Shown: one piece after another, positions 1 to 5,851 of the stretch
How the letters are laid out: each line of letters opens with the position of its first letter
Numbering within the stretch: the stretch's first letter is position 1
Assembly: GCA_947458525.1 (NCBI GenBank)
Contig: CANHAG010000036.1
Location: 1 to 8,440, forward strand
From: Rhodospirillaceae bacterium
GTDB taxonomy: Bacteria; Pseudomonadota; Alphaproteobacteria; Rickettsiales; UBA3002
DNA: 8,440 nucleotides
Direction of reading: 5' to 3'
Translations under genes and position numbers: made by a program
The notes under the pieces: generated by a model
Told to the model about the DNA's origin: nothing
The model's database searches: none
The model's input: the letters and a program-made list of their open reading frames with translations, nothing else

Positions 1-136
1 CCACCTCATAGGCCTCCTCAATCGTGTAGGGGGCGATGGTGGCAAAATTCTGCTCCACATCCCACGGGCAGCCGGTTTCCCTATCGCGCAGCCGCGCCAT
101 GATGGTGAGTAATGCCTGCGTATGGGTGAGTGACAT
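1..136 (-). CDS. mazG: MazG nucleoside triphosphate pyrophosphohydrolase, N-terminal fragment (runs off the window's left edge)
   Basis: Reading the minus strand from the ATG at 136-134 gives 45 codons with no stop up to the window edge. The peptide begins [18 protein letters not shown], continues through an ETGCPWD segment, and ends with [11 protein letters not shown]. The GCPWD..Q..F.(S/T)IAPYT.EEAYEV pattern is the hallmark N-terminus of MazG-family NTP pyrophosphohydrolases, which hydrolyse (d)NTPs to the monophosphate and pyrophosphate. The two adjacent Glu and the following Glu in IEEAYE are the start of the family's EExxE metal-binding helix. A purine-rich AGGGAAAA lies about 7-14 bases upstream of the ATG and serves as a plausible ribosome site. 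The gene is divergent from ccmC with 56 bp between the start codons. Only the first part is visible, so integrity of the rest is unknown. Confidence 0.88.
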   Translation of the reverse strand, partial: MSLTHTQALLTIMARLRDRETGCPWDVEQNFATIAPYTIEEAYEV

Positions 137-192
137 GTTGCAGTTTTCCCTGATTGCGCTATCCCTAGCCGGAATCATCGTAAAGAACAACC
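137..192. promoter_or_regulatory. Divergent mazG/ccmC intergenic region, presumed promoters
   Basis: These 56 bp separate the divergent start codons of mazG and ccmC, so promoters for both genes should lie here or overlap the neighbouring starts. On the plus strand, TTGCAG (138-143), a 16-base spacer and TATCCC (160-165) is the best sigma-70-like match, but the -10 is poor. No convincing box is seen on the minus strand, and no inverted repeat suggests an operator. The functional assignment comes from gene orientation, not from a strong motif. Confidence 0.3.
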
Positions 193-924
193 ATGCACCG
201 ATTTGCCAGCCCCGCTCGTTTTTCCCGCATGATCCGCGCTCTGCTCCCGGTCGTGGTGACCCTTACGCTTGCGCTTGCTGTTTACGGCCTGCATCTTGGC
301 TTTGCTGCGCCTGAGGATTATCAGCAGGGCGTTACGGTGCGCATCATGTATCTGCATGTGCCCTCGGCCTGGATGGCCACGATGATCTATGGCGCAATGG
401 CGCTGCTTTCGGCACTATACCTCATTTTCAAACATGAGCTGGCGGCGCTTATTGCGCGGGAACTGGCGGCAATTGGCGCGCTCTTCACCGCCGTTACCCT
501 TCTTACCGGCATGATCTGGGGCAAGCCCATGTGGGGCACCTGGTGGGTGTGGGATGCCAGGCTGACGAGCCTGCTGATACCGCTATTTCTTTATGCCGGA
601 TTCATGGCAGTCGCCGGCAGCGGAACAGGGCAGGAAAAGGCGAAAGTCGCAGCCTCGTGGCTGTGTATTGTGGGCGCTGTCAACCTGCCCATCATTAAGT
701 TTTCGGTGGAGTGGTGGAATACACTGCACCAGCCCGCAAGCATTCTGCGTATGGATGGGCCGACGATTGATCCCAGCATGCTCACCCCGCTTTTTATTAT
801 GCTGGCAGCTACTGCCTGCCTGACTGTGGCGCTGCTTTTCCTGCGGGTGGAAGCGGCGCTGGCCGAGCAGAAAATCCGGCGCTTGCAAATCATGAAAATC
901 AGTCATAAAGACGCTGCCCTATGA
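193..924 (+). CDS. ccmC: Heme exporter/heme-handling protein CcmC (cytochrome c biogenesis)
   Basis: This is a 243-residue polytopic inner-membrane protein of the normal CcmC length. CcmC is the membrane component of the CcmABCD machinery that attaches heme to the chaperone CcmE, before its transfer to apocytochrome c on the periplasmic side. The tryptophan-rich heme-binding signature WGTWWVWD lies at residues 114-121. The two conserved external histidines are visible as H55 (in HVPSAW) and H179 (in [10 protein letters not shown]). Five to six hydrophobic segments alternate with short loops. The start [10 protein letters not shown] matches the usual family start, although the upstream AAAGAA is a weak ribosome site. 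The stop codon overlaps the fdxA start (ATGA), so the two are probably translationally coupled. Unlike the common order, no ccmD or ccmE follows. Confidence 0.95.
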   Translation: MHRFASPARFSRMIRALLPVVVTLTLALAVYGLHLGFAAPEDYQQGVTVRIMYLHVPSAWMATMIYGAMALLSALYLIFKHELAALIARELAAIGALFTAVTLLTGMIWGKPMWGTWWVWDARLTSLLIPLFLYAGFMAVAGSGTGQEKAKVAASWLCIVGAVNLPIIKFSVEWWNTLHQPASILRMDGPTIDPSMLTPLFIMLAATACLTVALLFLRVEAALAEQKIRRLQIMKISHKDAAL

Positions 925-1256
925 CCTTCGTTGTGACCGACGCCTGTGTGCGCTGCAAATATACGGACTGTGTCGAAGTCTGCCCCGTGGATTGCTTCTA
1001 TGAGGGCGAGAATATGCTCGTCATCCACCCTGATGAATGTATCGATTGTGGCGTGTGCGAGCCGGAATGCCCGGTAGAGGCGATCAAACCCGAGTCTGAA
1101 GATCTGCTCAAATGGGTGGAGATCAACCGCGAATATGCACAAGTCTGGCCGGTTATCACGAAAAAGAAGCCCGCCCCTCAGGATGCAGATGAGTTCAAGG
1201 GCATAAAAGACAAATTTGAGACCCATTTCAGCCCCGAACCGGGGACAGGGGATTAG
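921..1256 (+). CDS. fdxA: 7Fe ferredoxin, FdxA/FdI type ([3Fe-4S] + [4Fe-4S])
   Basis: This is a 111-residue soluble ferredoxin. The Cys pattern matches Azotobacter ferredoxin I: C9, C17 and C50 are in the positions that bind the [3Fe-4S] cluster, and C21, C40, C43 and C46 are in the positions that bind the [4Fe-4S] cluster. Two further Cys, C12 and C25, also have family counterparts. The C-terminal half ([16 protein letters not shown] through to an acidic tail) is the extension typical of alphaproteobacterial FdxA. Its role is low-potential electron transfer; the physiological partner cannot be told from sequence. The ATG overlaps the ccmC stop codon by the ATGA arrangement, and both probably share one transcript. 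A candidate new promoter for iscR begins just after its stop. It fits an iron-sulfur-themed neighbourhood with iscR and a cysteine desulfurase. Confidence 0.95.
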   Translation: MTFVVTDACVRCKYTDCVEVCPVDCFYEGENMLVIHPDECIDCGVCEPECPVEAIKPESEDLLKWVEINREYAQVWPVITKKKPAPQDADEFKGIKDKFETHFSPEPGTGD

Positions 1257-1272
1257 GATAGCGCCGTTGCCG

Positions 1273-1301
1273 TTGTAAGAAATGCTATTTCTGGCGACAA
1301 T
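1273..1301 (+). promoter_or_regulatory. Candidate sigma-70-type promoter for iscR and the cysteine desulfurase gene
   Basis: TTGTAA at 1273-1278 and GACAAT at 1296-1301 are separated by exactly 17 bases. Each matches four of six consensus positions. It sits in the 92-bp gap between fdxA and iscR, and transcription from it would start about 40 bases upstream of the iscR ATG. This is motif-based only. Read-through from ccmC-fdxA could also supply iscR. Confidence 0.45.
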
Positions 1302-1322
1302 AGAGGTGGTTTTTAGTATTGT

Positions 1323-1350
1323 GCAACCCGACCACTGAGTAAAAGGGTAT
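1323..1350 (+). promoter_or_regulatory. Possible IscR-type operator overlapping the iscR start (weak)
   Basis: Between the candidate promoter and the iscR ATG lies CAACCCGACCA followed by CTGAGT and AAAAGGGTAT. The left half agrees with most positions of the E. coli type 1 IscR half-site (ATASYYGACTR). The outer ACCC/GGGT bases form an inverted pair, but the right half is two or three bases out of register. The position between promoter and start would suit autorepression. This is a tentative call from resemblance only. Confidence 0.22.
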
Positions 1351-1831
1351 GATTCTTTCAACTAAAGGACGTTACGCCGTGATGGCGATGGTAGATCTTG
1401 CGCTGCAGGAAGAGGGAACGCCTGTGGCACTTACCGCAATTGCCACGCGGCAGGAAATTCCGCTGGCCTATCTTGAGCAGATTTTCGCCAAACTCAAACG
1501 CGCGCAGCTGGTATCTTCCGTTCGCGGGCCGGGGGGCGGGTATATGCTCACGAAGCCAGCCAGAATAATCACGATTGCGGATATTATCCTAGCGGCCGAA
1601 GAATCGATTAAAATGACGCGCTGTGAAAACGATAGCCATCAGGGCTGCATGGCACCAAAAACCCGCTGCCTGACGCATGATCTCTGGGAGGGGCTCGGCC
1701 AGCAGATTCACCATTATCTCGACTCGGTAACGCTCGCAGATGTCGCCACGCGCAGGCTTTCAGAAAAACTGCCCCCGGGGATGGGAACAAAAGCGAAGCA
1801 CGGTGCGGGCGTGGTAACCAACATTCTGTAA
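1349..1831 (+). CDS. iscR: Rrf2-family transcriptional regulator, IscR-like Fe-S sensor
   Basis: This 160-residue winged-helix regulator starts MILSTKGRYAVMAMVDLA, the canonical IscR/Rrf2 N-terminus, so the ATG at 1349 is secure even though AAAAGGG sits unusually close to it. The helix-turn-helix region and wing (PLAYLEQIFAKLKRAQLV, then VRGPGGGYML) occupy residues 38-66. The three cluster-ligand cysteines are present as C92, C100 and C107, followed by H110 in CLTHDLW, which matches the C-x-C-x-C-xx-H layout used by IscR to bind a [2Fe-2S] cluster. Spacing between the cysteines is one or two residues longer than in E. coli IscR. Retention of all ligands suggests it senses Fe-S status rather than being a ligand-less Rrf2 paralogue. 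It is followed after 13 bp by the cysteine desulfurase gene, probably as one operon, and may control itself from the upstream region. Confidence 0.9.
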   Translation: MILSTKGRYAVMAMVDLALQEEGTPVALTAIATRQEIPLAYLEQIFAKLKRAQLVSSVRGPGGGYMLTKPARIITIADIILAAEESIKMTRCENDSHQGCMAPKTRCLTHDLWEGLGQQIHHYLDSVTLADVATRRLSEKLPPGMGTKAKHGAGVVTNIL

Positions 1832-1844
1832 CCACCCGGCATAT

Positions 1845-3155
1845 ATGATCTATCTCGACCATAACGCGACCTCATTCCTGCGCCCCGCCGTGCTGGCCGC
1901 AATGCGGGAGGTGGAGGGGCTGGCGCTTAACCCTTCATCCGTTCATGGCGCGGGGCGACGTGCGCGCCAGCTTCTGGAGGAGGCGCGGCGGGAAGTAGCG
2001 CAGGCCATCAGCGTATTTCCGGCCGAACTCACCTTCACCGGCTCGGCCACCGAAGCCAATAACGCCGTGCTTCGGGGGTTTTTAGGCCCCAGATTTGTGG
2101 CGGCCACCGAACATGCCTCGATTGCCAAAACCGGGGCGCTGCTGGGGGCGGATATTCTTCCCGTCGATGCAAACGGGCTAGTTGATCTTGCGATACTTGA
2201 TGCCAAACTTGCAGCGCTCGGCGGCACTCGCGCACTGGTCTCGGTCATGCTTGCCAATAATGAAACGGGAGTGATTCAGCCGATTGCCGAAATTGCCAAC
2301 ATCGTCCATCGGCATGGTGGCCTGCTGCATACGGATGCGGTGCAGGCGGTCGGAAAAATCCCCCTCGATTGTGGGCTGCTGGGAGCAGATATGGTGACGC
2401 TCGGCGCCCATAAAATCGGCGGACCGGTGGGGATTGCCGCGCTGGTGATACGGCAGAAACAGGCGCCCACACCGCTGTTGACGGGGGGCGGGCAGGAATC
2501 TGGCCACCGGGCAGGTACGGAAGATGTAGTAAAAGCCGTTGGGTTTGCAGCCCTGATGCGCGAGGTGGTGAACTGCCCTGGGATGGTGGAATTACAGCGT
2601 CTCAGGGATGGGATGGAAGCCGCATTGGTGGCGGCGGGTGGGGTGGTCATGGGGGCGAGTATTACCCCCCTTACGTCCCCCCCGCTTGCGGGGGGGATAA
2701 ACAAAGAGGCGCAAGCGGGGGAGATAAATAAAGAGGAGAAGGCGGGGAAGATAAGAGAAGAGGCGCAGGCTTGCTCAGTTCACTCCCCCAGTAAACGGGG
2801 GGAGCAAGAGGGGGGAAGCATCACATCCCGCTTGCATAGTGCAGTGAATAATGTGCCGCGCCTGCCCAATACCAGCATGATCGCCATGCCGGGGGTGGCG
2901 GCGGAAACGCAAATCATGCATTTTGATCTGGCAGGGTTTGCGGTTTCGGCTGGATCTGCCTGTTCTTCGGGACGCATTGCCCCTTCGCATGTCTTACGCG
3001 CCATGGGGGTGGAGGAGGCGCTTTTATCAAGCGCTATCCGCATCAGTCTGGGGTGGAACACCACGGAAGCAGAGATACATTCCTTCATCTCTGCCTGGTG
3101 TGCGACCAGAAAGCGTCTGGGAAGGAAATCAGATCACCCATTATCAGCCGCATAG
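1845..3155 (+). CDS. Cysteine desulfurase (NifS/IscS type) with an in-frame ~53-residue insertion
   Basis: This is a 436-residue PLP-dependent class V aminotransferase-fold enzyme that takes sulfur from L-cysteine as a persulfide for Fe-S cluster assembly. The start MIYLDHNAT is the family's usual N-terminus, although no clear ribosome site precedes it. Visible catalytic features are H90 (TEHAS), D164 (HTDAVQA), the PLP lysine K190 (GAHKIGGPVG), the GGGQE..HRAGTE segment at 214-226, and the sulfur-carrying C373 in the SAGSACSSG loop. Relatives are about 380 residues long. The excess is a Lys/Glu-rich, repetitive block around residues 272-327, between VVMGA and PRLPNTS. It is encoded by a palindromic repeat element (described separately). 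The frame stays open and all motifs survive, so the gene is probably functional. It follows iscR by 13 bp and meets the helicase gene tail to tail. No sufB or iscU follows, so naming it iscS, sufS or nifS would be arbitrary. Confidence 0.93.
   Translation: MIYLDHNATSFLRPAVLAAMREVEGLALNPSSVHGAGRRARQLLEEARREVAQAISVFPAELTFTGSATEANNAVLRGFLGPRFVAATEHASIAKTGALLGADILPVDANGLVDLAILDAKLAALGGTRALVSVMLANNETGVIQPIAEIANIVHRHGGLLHTDAVQAVGKIPLDCGLLGADMVTLGAHKIGGPVGIAALVIRQKQAPTPLLTGGGQESGHRAGTEDVVKAVGFAALMREVVNCPGMVELQRLRDGMEAALVAAGGVVMGASITPLTSPPLAGGINKEAQAGEINKEEKAGKIREEAQACSVHSPSKRGEQEGGSITSRLHSAVNNVPRLPNTSMIAMPGVAAETQIMHFDLAGFAVSAGSACSSGRIAPSHVLRAMGVEEALLSSAIRISLGWNTTEAEIHSFISAWCATRKRLGRKSDHPLSAA
2658..2825 (+). 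repeat. In-frame palindromic repeat element inserted in the cysteine desulfurase gene
   Basis: This is a low-complexity G/C-homopolymer-rich block inside an otherwise normal coding sequence. The core, about 2665-2815, is bounded by imperfect terminal inverted arms: C6-TTACGT-C7 at 2665-2683 against G6-AGCAAGA-G6 at 2797-2815, with 14 of 19 positions complementary. Each end also folds on itself. At 2677-2696, CCCCCCCGC and GCGGGGGGG flank TT. At 2783-2804, CTCCCCC pairs with GGGGGAG. The flanks AGTATTACC (2658-2666) and AGCATCACA (2817-2825) look like a decayed duplication. The distance between them is 159 bp, a multiple of three, giving a net gain of 53 codons with no stop. It carries no transposase and would be non-autonomous. 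Insertion polarity and exact ends are inferred. It resembles, in behaviour only, the palindromic elements found inside Rickettsia genes. Confidence 0.75.
2697..2777 (+). repeat. Three 27-bp in-frame tandem repeats (nine codons each)
   Basis: Units lie at 2697-2723, 2724-2750 and 2751-2777. They translate as INKEAQAGE, INKEEKAGK and IREEAQACS. Each unit has the DNA form ATAAAnAAAGAGGnGnAnGCGGGG with drift, and the third unit has diverged most. The repeats sit in the middle of the palindromic element and add a charged, probably flexible segment to the enzyme. Part of unit 1 (2710-2721) is a perfect 12-base complement of 2679-2690 in the left arm, so the units may have grown from arm sequence. 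Confidence 0.85.
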
Positions 3156-3159
3156 ATGC

Positions 3160-5373
3160 TCAGGCCAGCTCGACATAATCTGCGAGCATTTTCTTCACAC
3201 CACCATGTTTGAAGGCAATCTGCAGATGGTCGCCTTCGGCACTCAGTACCACGCCATAACCGAATTGCTCATGCTTCACCCGCGCGCCCTTGCGGATAGA
3301 AGCCGGTTCAGCGCGCGCCGGCTGTGGCTCTACCCTGCCCGCCAGAATGGTTTCCATTTCTTTCTGGAAAAGCTGCGGGCCGGTAGCACGGCGCGCATAA
3401 GGCCCGCCATCCAGAAATTCTATGACATCCTCCGGCAGCTCCGCTAAAAAACGCGAAGGCACGCTGGATTGCCATTGATTATAAATCCGCCGGTTGGCGG
3501 CGTGGCTGATGGTCAGGTGCTTGCGTGCCCGGGTGATGCCTACATAGGCAAGCCGGCGCTCCTCCTCAAGCCCGCGTGCGCCCATTTCATCGAGCGTGCG
3601 CTGGGAGGGGAACAGCCCCTCCTCCCAGCCGGTGAGAAATACCACGTCAAATTCAAGCCCCTTGGCCGCATGCAGCGTCATGATGCTGACCATATCCTCG
3701 GCCGCCTGCGCCGCGCCATCCGTCACCAGCCCCACATGGTCAAGGAAGCTCTCCAGATCAGGAAATTCGCCCAGCGCCCGCACCAGCTCACGCAGATTCT
3801 CGATACGCCCCGGAGCTTCAGGCGAGCTATCTGCCTGCCACATGGCGCGGTAGCCGGATTGCTCGAGCATGAGATCTGCCAGCTCGCTCAAGGTTTTTTC
3901 TTTCGCTTCCGCCCGCCATATATCAAACTGATGCAGCAGATGCGCAAGGGTCTGCGATGTTTTGCCGCGAATCACTTGCGCTGAAAGTAGTTGTGTCAAT
4001 GCCTGATAGAGGGAGGAATTGCCCGCCCGTGCTGCCTGATGAAGCTGCTCGAGCGTGGCTTTGCCGATGCCGCGTTTGGGGGTGTTGATGATACGCTCAA
4101 ACGCCAGATCATCATGCGGCTGGTGCAGCACGCGCAGATAGGCCACCGCATCGCGGATCTCAAGCCGCTCATAAAACCGCAAACCACCCACCACGCGGTA
4201 GGGCACGGCTAGCGTCAAAAACCGCTCCTCAAACGCGCGGGTCTGATAGCCCGCCCGCACCAGCACGGCCATATGCGCAAGCGAAACACCGTCACGCTGA
4301 TAGGCTTCGATTTCCTCGCCCACAAAGCGCGCTTCTTCTGCGTCATCCCATACGGATTTGATACGCAGGGGCGCGCCGCCCTCCCCTTCTGTCCACAAGG
4401 TTTTGCCAAGACGCGCGCGGTTATTGGCAATCAGGCAAGAGGCGGCTTTGAGGATGGGCGTGGTAGAGCGGTAGTTGCGCTCGAGGCGGATGATTTTCGC
4501 GTCTGGAAAATCCTGCTCGAACTTGAGGATATTCCCTACCTCCGCCCCGCGCCAGCCATAGATGGACTGATCGTCATCTCCCACACAGCACAGATTTTTA
4601 TGGCCAAGCGCCAGCAGCCTCAGCCAGAGATATTGCGCGGTGTTGGCATCCTGATATTCATCTACCAGAATATAGCGGAAACGCTGGGCATATTCCTGCA
4701 GAATCTCAGGGTGTGCGGCAAAAATGGTGAGGTTATGTAGGAGCAGATCCCCGAAATCCGCGCAGTTGAGGGTTTTTAACCGGTGCTGATAGACCGGATA
4801 AAGCCGCGTGGCGATCTGCTCCACCGTATATTCGCCTTCTTCGCCTTTGATTTTATCGGGCGTCAGCCCGCGGTCTTTCCAGCTCTGTATTTTATAGAGC
4901 ACCGCCCGTGGTGGAAATTTCTGGTGATCAATATTCGCAGCAATGAGCAGCTGTTTAATCAAGCGCTGCTGGTCGTCATCATCGAGAATGGTGAATTGCG
5001 GTGTCAGCCCCACGCGCTCAGCATGGCGGCGCAGAATCCGCGCGCCGATGGAATGAAATGTGCCTAGCCACACACTCCCCGCCACTTCCGGTTCCAGCCC
5101 GCTTTCCACCACCAGCCGTGTCACGCGCTCGCGCATTTCGGCCGCGGCTTTGTTGGTGAAGGTCACGGCCAGAATCTGGCTGGCAAAAGCGCGTTTGGTG
5201 ACAAGCAGATGCGCAATGCGCGTGGTCAGCACTTTGGTTTTACCCGTGCCCGCACCGGCCAGCACCAGCAGCGCGCCTTCGGTGGTGGTCGCGGCATTGC
5301 GCTGCTCGGGGTTGAGCCCGGCAAGGTAAGAAAATTCCTGCGGTGGATGATTCATCGCGTTGGCGGCATGCAT
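3160..5373 (-). CDS. pcrA: UvrD/PcrA-type superfamily 1A DNA helicase
   Basis: This is a 737-residue ATP-dependent 3'-5' DNA helicase of the UvrD/PcrA/Rep family, acting in nucleotide excision and mismatch repair and in clearing replication or transcription blocks. The SF1A motifs appear in order: Q-motif region LNPEQRNA (20-27), Walker A GAGTGKT (40-46), motif Ia TFTNKAAAEM (71-80), Walker B VDEYQD (237-242), motif III DDDQSIYGWRGA (266-277), motif IV LERNYRST (297-304), motif V MTLHAAKGLEF (565-575) and motif VI YVGITRARKHL (610-620). The C-terminal GARVKHEQFGYGVV..VELA (697-737) is the Tudor-like domain through which PcrA/UvrD binds RNA polymerase. Two close starts are possible, the ATG at 5373 and the ATG at 5355. 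Neither has a good ribosome site, so I keep the longer form. It is divergent from atpI and convergent with the desulfurase gene. Confidence 0.95.
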   Translation of the reverse strand: MHAANAMNHPPQEFSYLAGLNPEQRNAATTTEGALLVLAGAGTGKTKVLTTRIAHLLVTKRAFASQILAVTFTNKAAAEMRERVTRLVVESGLEPEVAGSVWLGTFHSIGARILRRHAERVGLTPQFTILDDDDQQRLIKQLLIAANIDHQKFPPRAVLYKIQSWKDRGLTPDKIKGEEGEYTVEQIATRLYPVYQHRLKTLNCADFGDLLLHNLTIFAAHPEILQEYAQRFRYILVDEYQDANTAQYLWLRLLALGHKNLCCVGDDDQSIYGWRGAEVGNILKFEQDFPDAKIIRLERNYRSTTPILKAASCLIANNRARLGKTLWTEGEGGAPLRIKSVWDDAEEARFVGEEIEAYQRDGVSLAHMAVLVRAGYQTRAFEERFLTLAVPYRVVGGLRFYERLEIRDAVAYLRVLHQPHDDLAFERIINTPKRGIGKATLEQLHQAARAGNSSLYQALTQLLSAQVIRGKTSQTLAHLLHQFDIWRAEAKEKTLSELADLMLEQSGYRAMWQADSSPEAPGRIENLRELVRALGEFPDLESFLDHVGLVTDGAAQAAEDMVSIMTLHAAKGLEFDVVFLTGWEEGLFPSQRTLDEMGARGLEEERRLAYVGITRARKHLTISHAANRRIYNQWQSSVPSRFLAELPEDVIEFLDGGPYARRATGPQLFQKEMETILAGRVEPQPARAEPASIRKGARVKHEQFGYGVVLSAEGDHLQIAFKHGGVKKMLADYVELA

Positions 5374-5403
5374 GATGTGCTACGCATACCCCCTCGCGCC
5401 GCA

Positions 5404-5429
5404 ACAAAACAGGTAAAGCGATGTTTTGT
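5404..5429. repeat. Perfect 7-bp inverted repeat in the uvrD/atpI divergent region
   Basis: ACAAAAC (5404-5410) and GTTTTGT (5423-5429) are exact complements around a 12-base spacer. The site lies 31-56 bases upstream of the helicase start and about 50 bases upstream of the atpI -35 box. It could be an operator for either gene or a chance AT-rich palindrome. It does not match the alphaproteobacterial LexA box (GTTC-N7-GTTC). Confidence 0.35.
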
Positions 5430-5478
5430 CCACACACCCGACGCCCAACCGGTCGCAGTGTTAATCTTCACAGCCTAC

Positions 5479-5506
5479 TTGACAGGGGCGGAACTCCCGC
5501 TAGATT
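5479..5506 (+). promoter_or_regulatory. Sigma-70-type promoter of the F0 ATP synthase operon
   Basis: A perfect -35 box TTGACA (5479-5484) is followed by a 16-base spacer and TAGATT (5501-5506, four of six matches). It is oriented into atpI and is the best promoter match in the window. The start site would be expected about seven bases past the -10, near 5513, only two or three bases before the atpI ATG at 5516. The atpI mRNA would then be leaderless or nearly so, consistent with the absence of any ribosome-binding sequence before that ATG. Confidence 0.7.
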
Positions 5507-5515
5507 GCGCGCGCC

Positions 5516-5845
5516 ATGGCATCAGGCGAACCCGATTTGAACCGGCTTGCGGCGAAGATTTCTGCGCTGCGCGCACAGGTCAGGAAGCCGCGCACAACCC
5601 CAAGCCGCGCCGAGTCGGACGCGGTACGCATCGTCAGCGACTTTGTCGCTTCGGCGATTGTGGGGGCGGGCATGGGCTATGGGCTTGATCGGTGGCTTGA
5701 GACAAAACCGTGGGGTCTGGTGATTGGTCTGATGCTTGGTTCCGCCGCTGGATTCCGCCTGATGTGGCAGCGCGAGCAGAATGCCCGCCGCGCCAGTGAA
5801 GATGCAAAAAACGATACGAAAAACGATACGAAGAACGACGCGTAA
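5516..5845 (+). CDS. atpI: F0F1 ATP synthase assembly protein AtpI
   Basis: This small membrane protein of 109 residues is the first gene of the F0 operon. AtpI-family proteins assist assembly of the c ring and are not part of the final enzyme. The N-terminal 40 residues are polar and basic. Two membrane segments follow, SDFVASAIVGAGMGYGLD (about residues 42-59) and GLVIGLMLGSAAGFRLMW (about 66-83), the two-helix hairpin typical of the family. The tail ends in KNDTKNDTKNDA, encoded by 12-bp tandem repeats. The ATG at 5516 is chosen because MASGEPDLNRLAAKISALR resembles the amphipathic start of alphaproteobacterial homologues. It has no ribosome site and lies almost on the predicted transcription start. 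The stop precedes atpB by 17 bp. Confidence 0.88.
   Translation: MASGEPDLNRLAAKISALRAQVRKPRTTPSRAESDAVRIVSDFVASAIVGAGMGYGLDRWLETKPWGLVIGLMLGSAAGFRLMWQREQNARRASEDAKNDTKNDTKNDA
5807..5842 (+). repeat. 12-bp tandem repeat (three copies) at the 3' end of atpI
   Basis: AAAAACGATACG occurs exactly at 5807-5818 and 5819-5830. A diverged copy AAGAACGACGCG lies at 5831-5842, immediately before the stop codon. The unit encodes Lys-Asn-Asp-Thr, so copy-number change would lengthen or shorten the polar C-terminal tail without shifting frame. Confidence 0.85.
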
Positions 5846-5851
5846 CAAGGT

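Noticed and set aside
1232..1244. CCCC-GAACC-GGGG hairpin near the fdxA stop.
   Set aside because: It is a four-base stem inside coding sequence with no following T tract, so it is probably codon-driven.
1285..1318. CTATT-N9-AATAG hairpin followed by a T-rich stretch after fdxA, as a terminator.
   Set aside because: It is a five-base AT stem with T5 starting eight bases after it. It also overlaps the better-supported iscR promoter.
2658..2825. The desulfurase as a pseudogene broken by an insertion.
   Set aside because: The frame is open throughout, the insertion is a multiple of three, and all visible catalytic motifs are present downstream of it.
3469..5067. Several plus-strand open frames of 70-170 codons opposite the helicase gene.
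   Set aside because: They lie antisense to a full set of SF1A helicase motifs, show no recognisable domains, and are explained as shadows of that gene.
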